From Lamellibrachia satsuma (Eukaryota > Annelida > Polychaeta > Sabellida > Siboglinidae), in the NCBI GenBank assembly GCA_033239005.1, contig BSQZ01000011.1, positions 6,574,501 through 6,638,500 on the forward strand: a stretch of 64,000 nucleotides of DNA, given 5' to 3'. A program made the translations under genes and the position numbers. Under the pieces are notes generated by a model, which worked only from the letters and a program-made list of their open reading frames with translations, searched no databases and had not been told where the DNA came from. This document shows positions 42,813 through 54,951 of this stretch, in pieces. Numbering within the stretch: position 1 is the first letter of the stretch; each line of letters starts with the position of its first letter.

Positions 42813-45045
42813 TATTGATATAAACACAAAAAAAGAAACCTAAGAAATGAAATCAGAGGCATTATCTACTTCTCAAGCTTACACTGAACATAAGTGACTC
42901 CTCAGAATACTGTTGATCTGGTTTTTATTTTTATAATTACATTTAATTGGCCTAGCATCATGACTTAAATTCATAACCTATTGGCAGGCACTGATGATTT
43001 ATTGGCAAAGAGGCTGATTTCTCTTTCTCTGGTATCTCTATCTGTAACCACAGTACCATTTCATATTACGTTTTCTTAGGCCAAGCACGTTTTGGTTGAA
43101 ATCCGTATTTTTTACTTGAAATTCTATATAAAGCCATATAAATCCATATAACAATTTTCAATGGTTATTCATCCAATAGCATTCTGATTCTTATTGAGTG
43201 TCTCCATCTATGGGGCTACAAAACATAAAATCAGCTAGGTTTCACACAAAATGTGGTTAGCATCAAAGCACTTATGCTTCAACAGCCATAAGTTTGTCAT
43301 TCAATTTGACTTGTGGGACGAACACAAGAAAATATGCACTTTGCATACGAGAAATCCATATAATGTGACAGGTATATTTTCTAGTTAGGCAGAGGTGTTG
43401 TGTAGAGAATCTTACAATTATTTTTTAACATTTATTGTGCACTGCGCCTTCACTGTAGATTGCTTTGGGTTTCCTATAATGTAGGAACACCAAGTGAAGG
43501 TTTTCTGGGCAAAATGCGATAAATGCCGAAATGGGCAATATTTCTGAATCAGTATAATTTCAAATTGAAATATGCAATAAAGATTTCAGCCCTAGCTACC
43601 ATTTGGTTTGACGTTGGATTCTTAAAATGTTCCAATATCGTGGACAAGTTTCCATCTACATTTTGATGATGAAACACAGAAGTGAGTTTTTCTAAAAAAC
43701 AGAACAGAAAAAACAGATTTATCTTGTTTTTGCCCTGAAACTATTCAAGTGATGGTTGATTTGTTACTCAACATTCTGATATGAAACTTTATATAACCCT
43801 CAAGACATGTGACATGACTAGTGATGTGAACACATACATACTGTCCACACATGCTTTATTGTGTGAATATTTGCAACATTACATAATTAAGCTGTTGTTG
43901 GATTAACTGTCTCTGATGTCTGGTGTAACCCCAAGTTTTAACTTTATAGAATGAATACAAATACAAATGTTTTATTTACATACATGCATTAAAAATTAAT
44001 TAATTAATTATATAAATAAGGTAAAAAAAATACATTAGTAAAAAATATATAAGTGTAACAAAATTATACATAACACAAACAAACTATAAATCCAGACAAA
44101 AAAATAGTAAAATCCACATCCATTTCTTTGACAAATTGGAAAACAAAGCATTCCAACGAGAAATCAACCCGATTTAACAAGACTACCATTCAAAGTAGCC
44201 CACCAACACGTGCTACAATAATAAATGCCTCCGACTGATCAAGTATCCTACAATATTTTGACCTCTATGAGTCCTAACCTGGAAGATATCTATACTTTTT
44301 TAAGCACGTCAGACTCAGAAGTGTAGAACAGCTGCTAGGATGACAAAGCGCTGTGTGGCCATAAAGGAACGTTGTAATGACGTGTTACATTTCTATAACA
44401 AGTACTTGTACTAATGCTGACAAAGTGCTCCTATCATCTCCCTCCACTCACACTCAGCCCATGACAAATTTCACAAGTGTGAGACACTACACAGACAGAG
44501 GGAGAGTGGAGGGTGTTTCTTATCAGTGTGACCCCTTGCTACCCCATCTCCAGACAGCACCCTTAGCAAGGGGCGCTTATCAGAACAGCATCTTCCCTCT
44601 CTCTGCAAGGCCAACAGCAGGATTTCATTATGTTAATGGCAGCCCAGCAATACACAGCCGCTGGTGATTTCCGCACCAATAGTGTAACTACCCTACTTCT
44701 TCCTTGTGGGAAGAGGGTGCCAGGGAAACTGCCTTTAGGACCTCTCATGTGTGACTGCCTACTGTAGATCATCCCTGACCACCCTGGCAGGGCATCACCT
44801 CTGACACCCCACCACCTCAGTCTCTACCACGTGGATTTACCCCTGGGGATTTACATACACCCACAGCAGACCTGACTAAACCGCCAGGCACGTGCCATGG
44901 AGTAAGCATGGATTTAGCTGCACACATGGACACTTCTGTGTGATCTGTCAGCCTGTCTTGTCAGGACAACGGAATACTACATTGTGTCACATACAAGTCA
45001 CAGTGGGATGTAACACTCAGTCGGTGAGTACAACACTTCTGTCAC
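42813..45045. other. No gene seen; possible CR1 tail scrap at 44171-44195
   Basis: AT-rich unique sequence. GATTTAACAAGACTACCATT at 44171 resembles the reverse complement of the CR1-like tail, but the diagnostic GGACAAGGAAGCCATTGG part is absent. A TTAA-rich patch lies at 43990-44010. Confidence 0.4.
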
Positions 45046-45330
45046 TTCTTGTCACCATCTCAGGAACGATTGCTGGAGACAGTCAATGTTGTCACCATTG
45101 CAGGAATGATTGCTGCAAACAGTCAGTGTTGTCTAGTGACGTATTTAGAATATCACATTGGGGGAGGGAGGAGGGGCAAGAACGTGTGAAAGATCTTTAG
45201 TATTCAAATTCTGTATAACAAAAATTATTATCCCTAATCCAAAGGGGGTCCATGGCCCAATGCCCCCCCCCACTAAATACACCACTGGCATTGTCCACTT
45301 GCAGGAATGATTGCTGGACAGTCCATCTCA
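45046..45330. repeat. About 43-bp repeat, three units, split by a small MITE
   Basis: TTGCAGGAATGATTGCTG-type units occur at about 45055-45085, 45095-45130 and 45295-45320; the third is displaced by the element at 45135-45286. Confidence 0.6.
45135..45286. mobile_element. Small palindromic-ended MITE
   Basis: Ends AGTGACGTATTTAG and CTAAATACACCACT are inverted repeats (12 of 14). The interior has G runs (GGGGGAGGGAGGAGGGG) and a CCATGGCCCAATGCCCCCCC part. A relative lies at 47862-47951. Family unknown to me; short, with no coding potential. Confidence 0.6.
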
Positions 45331-46931
45331 TGCACTTGCAGGTACACATTTTTCATGAGCACCTTGGCCCTGTTTGCACCACCCTGCAGACCTTGACTGG
45401 TGACACCCCACAGGCTATAATAGGTGCTCAGTTGTTGGTCTTTGTACTTTCATCACATGCACTGGCTCCTCCCAGCATCTGTGGCCACAGACCAGGTTAA
45501 CCCCAGGCTGCCTGACACAAGGCAGGGATGATCTACTGTCTATGCACCTCTCAGCAACTCTTCAAACACACCACAGGCCAATCTGTCAGTGACCCCACAA
45601 CTGCCAGCTGGGTCTGCCAGGTACAGGGGAGAGGTCAGTCAGTCCTATTAGTTGTTAGATGTATGATCAAGTGAGATGGAGTGCAGTAGGTTGTCTCACA
45701 CACAACACCAACTCAACTCAACGAATGTAACGCCTACACTGTATTCTTGTGTTATCAATCAGACTAATAACAAGCCCTTTCTCCTAGCACTACATGGGAT
45801 GTCATCCACGAATACTGTCACATCAGGTTTGTGTACAAGTAATTATTCAGAACACATGGTCAGTGTACTGTCCATTTCCCCCTTTCCTGTTGACCTGTTT
45901 CTCCTCTACATCATACCCCTCCATCTCTTTCCTCACCCTCAGGGTTTCCTCTAACATCATTGATACAATATCCTAAAGTCTGAATGAAGCCATTATTACA
46001 ACTACCATTTAATACAAGTCATTATATGTTAGCATCAATAAACCATTTTGATCAATTCTGAAGAAATTAATACGCTCTGAAATGAACCTGCAGCCATTCT
46101 ATTGCCACCAGTGTAAAGTGTGGACCCAGCCCCTTACTTTGGCCAACTAGGGATCCAAACCCCTGGTGCCCTTGCTGCAAGTCTTGACATGTTTTTGTCT
46201 GTCTGGTGTGTCTGAGTAGCCATCTGTTTAGCATGCTCCACACCTTGGACAATTACCCCTCAACACCTGCTCATGGCCACAGCTGTGTGCTCTAGCTCTC
46301 CTACTCCAATACTTTCATTTGTCCCTATTCCAATATCCTTCTGCTCCTATTTCCCTGTCTACTCCCCCTTTTTCATTTCTCCTCATCCTTTCTTTTATTG
46401 GTCATCCCTGCCTAATGATGTTCTCTCTCCCTCCATTTACCTCCCTACCAAAGTCTTTTTTACCCTACACCCCCCCCCCTTCTCTCACTCCCATTCCTAA
46501 CTTTTTGTCTCCTTGCTTCACTCCATATCACCTCTCTGCCCACCAGTCCCCCTCTTCCTCTCTCCCTCCCCTGTTTGCCCCCCCCCCCACTCACATCAGC
46601 AACACATTAACCCCAGCATCTAGCACTGACAAACCCATTTCAAGATCTCCCCCTCTGCCTATTGCCAAATAAAACATATTTTATGACTATGTGTATCAGG
46701 GTTGATTTATTCACTTCACAATTGTGCTATATCTGCCTATCTTCATCTGAAACAAAAGAAATTACCCTTAGAAAAAATATGTTCAACTCAACAAAACAAC
46801 CCTGCACACAAACATCCTAAATCACATTGAAAGGTTAATAACCTGGCAACCATCACCGATGATTCTCTGCTGTGTGAGCTAGATTTATCAGTTGATTGTT
46901 TTGCAAGAATGACTGGGATTGGAGGGCTGAC
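45331..46931. other. No gene seen; pyrimidine-rich tract at 46290-46610
   Basis: The plus strand at 46290-46610 is strongly C/T-rich with CCCCCCCC runs; frames through it (PPPFSFL-type) are compositional. The rest is unique. Confidence 0.5.
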
Positions 46932-47006
46932 CTCTGTTGGCTGCCATTTTCTTCAGGTTGGCTAGTGCACCAAGATCACAGACGTGCTGGTATATTCTGG
47001 GAAAGT
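46932..47006 (-). CDS. Candidate host exon (unidentified protein)
   Basis: On the minus strand, acceptor TTTTTCTGAAG, frame FPRIYQHVCDLGALANLK + KMAANR, donor CAGAG/GTCAGC. An alternative acceptor (AATATACCAG) would start the exon at 46986. The residue composition is protein-like and the segment is GC-richer than its flanks. It has the same strand and the same end phase as the exons at 40.2 and 37.4 kb. Unidentified; could be chance, but two consensus sites bracket one open frame. Confidence 0.5.
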
Positions 47007-47861
47007 CTTCAGAAAAACAGAATATGATCATTCCTGAGTTGGCTTGCAGACAGTAGCTTGCCTCATCTTTCTATTTATACACATTAAGGAAATCCACGGA
47101 AGGCTAGTTTTTTAGTTCTACCAACAACAACATAGTAACACATTTATTTCCAGTCCCTATATTCCATTCTATGAATGACATGTAAGATAACTAATTCAAA
47201 TAGAATAATTAAGTAAGAACAATTAGAAGAGGCAGAACTGATGTTTTAAAATGAATTTTACCTTAAAGCTTATATATTAGTTTTAATCTTGCGACCAAAG
47301 TTCCTTTTAGTTTAATTTATTGTTAATATTTTAGGCAAAATAAATGTATTTAACTATATTGAGTTAGGTTTACTCCTAATTTTTAACTACACATATATTT
47401 AAATGGTTGACCTCTAAATATATTTTATTAGTTTTAACACAGTTTTATAATATGTATTTGCTATGTTAATAAAAAAAAAATTATGTTTTAAAAGTGCATT
47501 GATCTTTCAAGGAAACTGCAATATAAAAATGTATTCATTAATTTATTCATTTTATATTATTTATATAATAAACAGCCATGTGCATCTGAATTAAACAGAG
47601 ATCTTACTACGTACAATAGTTATATAAAATACTAAACTAGTTGTCAACTAACATTAAATACACTGAAAGAGACAGAAGTTTGTCAAGCTCTGAAGCTATA
47701 ATAATTACTAAAATTATGTGAGCTTGATACTGACACTGCCGCATCTGTCATATTCCGTGTTAATGGTATATGAAATGCTTATGCTAATTTGTTGTGCCAT
47801 GGATTAGAAAACAGTGACATGGTGAATGGTTTGGCATCAATGACATCCATGTTTACCAGTG
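47007..47861. other. No gene seen
   Basis: Very AT-rich unique sequence. Confidence 0.5.
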
Positions 47862-47951
47862 TAGTGGTGCAACAGGTTACATACGAAAAAAATAAAAAAT
47901 TTAAGCCAAAGGGGGCCATAGTGAAATGCCCCCCCCCCTATATACACCACT
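47862..47951. mobile_element. Relative of the small MITE at 45135-45286
   Basis: Starts AGTGGTGCAAC and ends CTATATACACCACT, with an interior AAAGGGGGCCATAGTGAAAT then a CCCCCCCCCC run, like the AAAGGGGGTCCATGGCCCAA plus C-run of the other copy. Shorter by about 60 bases. Confidence 0.5.
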
Positions 47952-48189
47952 CTGCATTACTATTAGCTGCATGGCTAGAGTTTAGTCATTGAGCTAGAAG
48001 TACTGGTACATTGCTGTGGGTGGTGTAATGTCACGGTATTCAAATTTCGCTGTCAAACATGAGGCTGGCATCACAAAAAGATACCTTGGCACAGGCATAA
48101 CCTAAAGAAGTCACTCCAGAACCTGTTCAAAGAAACAAAATTGAAATGTGATCATCTCTTTGATGTTGGTGTGCATGTACTTGTGGGCT
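47952..48189. other. No gene seen
   Basis: Short unique stretch before the 26-bp satellite. Confidence 0.5.
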
Positions 48190-48705
48190 TCTAGAATCCA
48201 GTTCACTTGCGGGGCTTTAGGATCCAGTTCACTTGCCAGGCTCTAGGATCCAGTTCACTTGCGGGGCTCTAGGATCCAGTTCACTTGCGGGGCTCTAGGA
48301 TCCAGTTCACTTGCCGGGCTCTAGGATCCAGTTCACTTGCTGGGCTCTAGGATCCAGTTCACTTGCGGGGCTCTAGGATCCAGTTAACTTGCGGGGCTCT
48401 AGGATCCAGTTCACTTGCGGGGCTCTAGGATCTAGTTCACTTGCAGGGCTCTAGAATCCAGTTCACTTGCCAGGCTCTAGGATCCAGTTCACTTGCGGGG
48501 CTCTAGAATCCAGTTCACTTGCAGGGCTCTAGGATCCAGTTCACTTGCCGGGCTCTAGGATCCAGTTCACTTGCCCGGCTCTAGGATCCAGTTCACTTGC
48601 GGGGCTCTAGGATCCAGTTCACTTGCGGGGCTCTAGGATCCAGTTCACTTGCGGGGCTCTAGGATCCAGTTTACTTGCGGGGCTCTAGGATCCAGGATCC
48701 AGTTC
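48190..48705. repeat. 26-bp minisatellite with a BamHI site in each unit, about 20 units
   Basis: Unit GGGGCTCTAGGATCCAGTTC + ACTTGC, low divergence (GCGGGG, GCCGGG, GCCAGG, GCAGGG variants). GGATCC recurs in most units. No spacers between units, so not a CRISPR array. Confidence 0.95.
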
Positions 48706-48999
48706 TGTAAACAAATCTGCTTCAAAGGATACTTCAGGAATCATGTAATGAGGAAACTAAATGATGTCAGATATATTGCTAAAAAAAGAGAAACTTATAT
48801 TAGATAATTGTTGACTTTATTATGATGCACACCACATGCATTTGAACCATTTACATATTTCTATTTGTTTCTAGTTTTTAGGTGTTTCCAGCACTTGGCA
48901 AACTATTAACTGCTTAGTCTGTATTATGTTGTGGTTACTACAATTTGATGATGTTACGAGGTCTCATTCAACTAGTCAGCCTTTTCAGAACATTATCAC
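48706..48999. other. No gene seen
   Basis: Unique sequence. Confidence 0.5.
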
Positions 49000-49246
49000 C
49001 AAGCGGATATTCCTGTGCTGGCATTGAGGGTGGTCACTGTCAGGGTGCATGTCTTCTTCAACGGTTCATATACATCCCCAATTAATGAGATTGGATCGAC
49101 ATTGATGTGACCATCCAAGGGATACAGCCCCCAATGTTGAGAGCCAGGTTTTTACAACAAATATACCTATGCCTGGTCCGGGTCTTGAAACGAGAAATGC
49201 GACATGTAAAGTGGATGTGCTAACCACTACACTAGTACACTACTGG
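49000..49246 (-). mobile_element. tRNA-derived SINE
   Basis: The minus strand begins TAGTGTAGTGGTTAGCACAT (A-box-like; compare TGGTGTAGTGGTTA of tRNA genes). About 40 bases later comes GTTTCAAGACCC, a B-box-like GTTCRANNCC. The body follows with GCACCCTGACAGTGACCACC and other unique sequence. The anticodon arm is not intact, so it is a SINE head rather than a tRNA gene. The 3' end is uncertain. Confidence 0.5.
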
Positions 49247-49819
49247 GGTAAGACCACAGTTGACCTTCCTGTTTATTGTTTCACACGAATGTAGGGCGTA
49301 TAAAATTGTAAAATGGTAACTTAATAAATTAATATTATGTGACATGAGTGCCTTTGAGCAGGAATATTCACAGGTTTGTTTGTAGAAGCTATTGGCTGTG
49401 AAACAGTGCATTTTTTAAAGAGTTTAACTGGCGGAGGGATTTATGGGAATTTTTCTGCTATGGGCCACGTGGGCGCATGAATACATGGCTATTTTTGTCA
49501 AAATTGATAGGCATCGCACGTCGGGGCGATTTAAAAGAGCTGGAGGTACGTGATTTTGATAAAATTTGGTCAGTATATCAATGAGATGATGGCAATTGCT
49601 GTGTACAATTTTCAGAATTTTTGATGGTCACGTTTTCTTATAATCAGACAAAACGTTAACATGGCCACCAATGCAATTCTCAACTGTGGTCTGACTCCTA
49701 CTGTGCCTCTCACTAGTGCCTCCATTGACAGTTTGTGATGGACGTACTGTTCTGTGGTCCCAATAAATGGCTGTCCATTGTTTCAGTCAGCTTGTCATTC
49801 ATGCCCTACTGAGGTCATG

Positions 49820-50750
49820 CTGTTCCTAAAACTAAACCCAAACTGGGCAAGCACTCTTTATCCACAGCTGTGCCCAAAATATGGAAAGAACTCCACATCA
49901 CTTTAACCCATTAGACCCCGCTATGTGCAGTCCTGGAACGGCCGCCGGCTGCATACAGGACCCTCTGTTCAAAAAAATACTGGCGAATAACTACTGAACT
50001 AAACGCTGCCAAATTTTGCCACACCCTAGCGGATACATTTTGTAACAACAACAGCTCGTTACGTGCATGTGTTGCCCTTTCGGAAATCTTGATTTTCATC
50101 AGTTTTGTTCACCCTATCTCAAAAATTTTTATTTCTATATTTGTTATGATAAAATATGGTGTAACCTGAAAAATAACCGTCAGAATTTGATAATGTTTTC
50201 AGTGGTGCAAAGCTGACACATAATATAGCTACATTTTTTTTGCTGAGTTGCATAGTGTTATAGCATGGGATCATTGTCAAATGTCAGTCGCAACTTTCAA
50301 AGTTTTAACAAATGTACTATTTTGTCTTTGCAAATTGTGATAAAATGTCAACATTTGATTAATATATCCTATTTCTATGTATACATGCATGTTGAGAAAT
50401 TACTACTCTTCAGAATAAACACAACTTGTAATTGTCAATATTGAATAGTGTTTTCTGCAGATTTTTTAACACAAGGAGGTAAAATCGCTCGAAATTTGCT
50501 AGAAATCCTGGGAACATGGTGGCATGTTTCAATAAAATCCTGGGGCCTAATGGGTTAAAATCATCTGAAACTACAGCTACCTTCCGCAAAATAATCAAGA
50601 CATATTTTTTCAACATTTCCATCTTAATAAAAACCGCCCTCTGATGACTTTTGCATATCCCTGTTTATGATATGAAGCTTAAAGATTCCGATTTGTTGCA
50701 CTTCTGATCTAGGTCTCCTGTGGAATTAGACGCTATGGAAGTTATTATTA
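49820..50750 (+). mobile_element. L2-like LINE 3' end split by a piggyBac-like MITE
   Basis: Upstream of the MITE the plus strand reads VPKTKPKLGKHSLSTAVPKI + WKELHIT; downstream it continues in frame SSETTATFRKIIKTYFFN and ends. This matches the LGxRAFSxAAPKLWNxLP...FKxxLKTxLF end of L2-like ORF2. The 3' UTR ends in a TTATTATT run at 50750. An upstream stop (TGA before GHAVPK) shows decay. A different LINE from the CR1-like copies. Confidence 0.65.
49907..50554 (-). mobile_element. piggyBac-like non-autonomous element (MITE), copy 2
   Basis: The 648-bp element is flanked by TTAA at 49903-49906 and 50555-50558, with ends CCCATTAGACCCC and GGGGCCTAATGGG. Inverted relative to the copy at 2465-3123 and alike over its whole length, apart from small indels. 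It sits inside the LINE frame at 49820-50750; the TTAA came from codons of that frame. Confidence 0.8.
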
Positions 50751-52299
50751 TTCGGAGTCACTGTGGGTGGTTCTATCTTCAGCTTCTGAGATCAGTTTTT
50801 TTTTTGCCAAGAGCTGTTCAGAGACAATAATTTCACATAACATCTAGCCAGCCAGCAAGGAAATCACTGTGCAGAGACAGGAAGTCTCTTGCACGCAGTG
50901 TGCCAGGCTATCACTCATAGCAAACAGCCTAGAAAGTCATTCCAAATATGTGCATCCATAACACATTGGCTTGTAGAATGTGCATAAACACAGGTTATCA
51001 CAGTTTTGTACAGTCCAGTTCATGGCAATAGAAAATATATTGACATCTAGTTCAATCATGCAACATCTGAATGGGTATAGCTGATCCCAATGCAGCTAGG
51101 GGATCATCGAAATAAATTCTGAGGTAATCAAGCAGCTTAGAAGTCTGCCTTCCGCTTGTGTACGGATGGCTATGTTTAGCACCATCAAAACAACAAGCTA
51201 AACCTTGAAGATTCCATAATCAAGACAGGGTATGAAGAATGAGAAAAATGCTTAATGTTGATTAATGAGCCACCTGAGGACTAATGCTTGTCTTTGTTAT
51301 CGGACTTCCTCAGTCAAGCAATATTGATTCTTGTATCTAAATATGTACTTTATAGCAACAGGGAAACTTCCAAGAAAGCGGATCTACATCTTGCAACCTG
51401 ATTCCCGTGAGATATGCAATTTGCTCCCAAACAAGTTATGCCATCAAACGACCTGCCCCCAGTAATGCAACCACACCACATGATGGCACAAATCCAAGCT
51501 GCGGTTGGTTCAGCGGCTAAAACATGACGGACACATCAAAAGCAGTCAAATCAATATCAGTGTTGAGGTGGGATATGTTGTTTAGTTTGGCGTGAGACCA
51601 CCCCCATGCCTGTTAGTACATTGCCATCAATTCAGGATAGCAATGATAGGCCCCACTTGCTACCTTGGGCTATCCATATCGAAAACACTGTTTTTGCCAA
51701 GGGTATCACATTGAAGAGATTCAGCTCCATTGTTGACCCACCAGGACAGTATGCAGAGAGCCCACGTTTTTTTCATGAAGCTCCCAAGAATTTAATCCCA
51801 TTAATCTCTGCAGTGAACTTTATCTTGTTAATCTTAGACAGTGATGACTTCTGACCCTTCCACAGAGGAAGGATGCCTGTGAATGGTACTTAAGGGTCTT
51901 AACAAAATATACTTAACCTTTCTTTGTGGGGTCCTCACAGCAATGGGGGTACTTTTTATATGTATCTAATGTCCCATAGAATAACATAAGGCCAAGAAAG
52001 CTTAACTGCATGTTTGGCAGCAGAACAGCAAACTATACATCAGATAGGCTGCCTTAGCTCAAACATTAAGGCAACAAAAACTGTATTCCCATCAGATGTT
52101 TGAAAAATAATGACAGGTTTTGCCAGGAATATTTTTAAAGTGTTCAATACTCCCACCAACATTATTGTTACATCGGTGTGTTTTTTCAGTTGTTATGTCA
52201 ACTCTGGCACATGGGGTAAAGGTAAGTTGGTATGTCCCAGTTGGTACAATATGTTTTCTATCTAGCAATGTCAAATAATGCATTGCAGTTTTTTTTAGC
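50751..52299. other. No gene seen
   Basis: Unique sequence. At 52190-52220 on the plus strand a 32-base segment sits between TGTGTTTTTTCAG and AAG/GTAAGT, a possible micro-exon, with no partners found. Confidence 0.4.
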
Positions 52300-52600
52300 A
52301 ATATTGTCTCACTTTGTGATACAAGTGCTGTAGTGGAATTGTCTTACTTTGTGATACAAGTGCTGTAGTAGAATTGTCTTACTTTGTGATACAAGTGCTG
52401 TAGTAGAATTGTCTTACTTTGTGATACAAGTGCTGTAGTGGAATTGTCTTACTTTGTGATACAAGTGCTGTAGTAGAATTGTCTTACTTTGTGATGCAAG
52501 CACTGTAGTAGAATTGTCTTACTTTGTGATACAAGTATTATGGTACTACTGTCTTACTGTGTGTTATAAGCACTGTAGTAGTATTATTTTATTCTGAGAT
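52300..52600. repeat. 35-bp minisatellite, about 8 units
   Basis: Unit TTGTCTTACTTTGTGATACA + AGTGCTGTAGTAGAA; the last two units diverge (CTGTGTGTTATAAG). Confidence 0.93.
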
Positions 52601-53619
52601 ACAAGTTTATGTGTATATTGCAGTATGTGTGGGGAAGGTCTTAGTTAGGAGCTCACTTGTACTCACATCAGACAGAAGAGGTCTGTTGGGACATGTTGAA
52701 TGGAGTCTTCATGACAGTCACACTAACACTGTGCAAGACCTGACAGAAATACAGATCCAAGACAGAAAGCCAGCTTCTTGTCACTCCAAGACCATGCTTT
52801 TTAATATTCACACCTCAAAGCTGCCGATTCTGAGGGCAATCAGTGTTTTTTATTGAATGAAAGGAAACCCAATCAGGTGGAAAATGAAACTGCTCGTGTG
52901 GCATCTGTCCAGACAGTCAGAATCCATCACTGTCAGCCATAACACTCTTCACACCAGCACTATTTTAAATCTAACATTTGGTCAACGGTGAGTTTCTCCG
53001 ATTGCTTGGGGTTGTGTCATTATAGCAAATGTTCCATGCTTAATAATGTTCAATAGCCTGAAGGTCTGATTGTCCTAAATCATGATGGATTATTGAAGGT
53101 TTCAAAACATGATTGATTTAGGGGTTGGTAAAATGAAAAATTATACTCGGCCCACCTTGTGACAAGGTATGATAATGTGGGTTCTGACTATGAAACAGGA
53201 ATTTTCTGAGGTCTTTGTTTTTAAGGGGCTTTGTAAGTTAAACAATTCCAATATAAAAAATCCTATATGAAATTCGATATTCTTTCGACCCACCCTCCCA
53301 CAGCTAATTTTTCTTGGATTGTTGGATTTTTACTTACAAAGTAAAGCAACATCTCATACTATGAAACCCTAAAATTATCCAGTCTACTGGGTACTGCTAG
53401 TGACAAGGCCCTAGCAGTGGTAGACTCCCCTTTACCCTTTCTTGGGTACACAAGCTGATTATAGATAGCCCAACATGTATCAAAATCACCTGTCTCTCAA
53501 CACCTGTCAAGCTGACTGCATGAGCATTTCTTGGTTGTTACTTGGAGCTGTAAACATGGGCTTTGGTGCCTATGTGCCTTGCTGAATACACAAGCCTATT
53601 GATCAGTTGTTATTGGTAT
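52601..53619. other. No gene seen
   Basis: Unique sequence. Confidence 0.45.
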
Positions 53620-53790
53620 CAGAAGTCACATTTATGATCAGTTGCTCTCATCAGAGGTAATCTTTGAGTAATTGTTCTCAGATGTCTTCACCTGGTTCAG
53701 TTGCTCTCAAAAGTTATCGCTGTGATCAACTGTTCTCCACAGAAGTCATCTTTATGATCATCTTTCTCAGCAGTAATTCATCAACATTAA
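53620..53790. repeat. Degenerate repeat of about 28-33 bp, five units
   Basis: TGATCAGTTGCTCTCATCAG, TGAGTAATTGTTCTCAGATG, TTCAGTTGCTCTCAAAAG, TGATCAACTGTTCTCCACAG and TGATCATCTTTCTCAGCAG are ancient copies of one unit. Confidence 0.6.
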
Positions 53791-54888
53791 GCTGCATGAT
53801 CTGACTTGATGTGATCATACTATGATAATTCCAAAGGACCTTGACACATTTTATCAGTCATCAATTATGAAAGAACATTACTTACATGTTACACTACTAG
53901 TCAGTTGCTTCTCATACCATAGCCTGGCTGTCAATTTTAAAGGAAATAAAACTGGTATCACTAAGCCTGGAAGGGCCACGTCCCTGACTCCATATCTGAG
54001 CCATGCCATTTGTTCACCATATTCAGTCAAGTTATACCAAATTAGTTGCATGGAAAACTATCACATTCATGGATCTATCTATGCTTCTGCTTAAAGTTGG
54101 ATCATCTGCATCTGTTTATAATAATAATATTTATAATATTCATGTTGCAAAATGTCACATCCAATACAGTATCAGCACTTAACAAAGAATCTGTTTTAAA
54201 TAGAACATGAATTTATACATAATATTTTGTTTCAATAATTAAGATGGGCATGTCAATATAATCATGTCAATAAACCATAAGAAAGTTTAATAAAATAGCA
54301 GCATGACATATTTAATGTCATAGAATAAGTTAGATTGAATATAAAACAAATAAATAAACTAACACAAATGTAAACACTAATATGTTAGGCTAAAACGTTG
54401 CATGTTAACCTGCTGAGCACACTATTTAGTGTTTGATGGTGTCATTAATCAACCTGCCCCATTCTACACACTATAAACCATGAGCTACCAGTTACCTATA
54501 GTCATAAACAGTTCGCTATGTCAACATGTGAAGCTTCCATCTCATTACCCCAGGGTCAGGGCGCAGACATTTAATAGTGCTACCTATTGTAGCAATGGAA
54601 TAGCTTTATTAACATAGTGTACAACAGTGATTATTTCACAGTTATACTCCTCAATTGTCCCACATCGACTGCTGCATTGACTGTAATGCAAGAATCAAGT
54701 ACCATGAACCCCATGGAAAAAGGGGCAAAATCAAAATGTTATAAGTCAAAGCAAGGCAAAACCATTTTTTTATCTAATGGTCAACATTATCAACAATACA
54801 ACTGTTAAAATATTTTAGAGCAACACAAAATTGGATGGAGCTGTAGTTTAAAAAACAACTTGCCGCATCACATTTAAATATAGCAATG
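53791..54888. other. No gene seen
   Basis: AT-rich unique sequence; short frames have no support. Confidence 0.45.

Positions 54889-54946
<58 letters not shown>
54889..54946. repeat. (TA)n microsatellite
   Basis: Uninterrupted TA run of about 58 bases. Confidence 0.95.

Positions 54947-54951
<5 letters not shown>

Noticed and set aside
46273..46672. Pro/Ser-rich frames (75 and 117 residues)
   Set aside because: Explained by the pyrimidine-rich composition of the tract; both frames are similar in bias.
48190..48705. Regular 26-bp array that could be mistaken for a CRISPR array
   Set aside because: Head-to-tail units without spacers, eukaryotic context and no cas genes. The same holds for the other arrays.
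49180..49246. A tRNA gene on the minus strand
   Set aside because: A- and B-box-like words are present, but the acceptor and anticodon stems do not pair convincingly; a SINE head is more likely.
52190..52220. Plus-strand micro-exon between TTTTTTCAG and GTAAGT
   Set aside because: Good splice words, but no neighbouring plus-strand exon in a compatible phase; in AT-rich DNA such pairs arise by chance.
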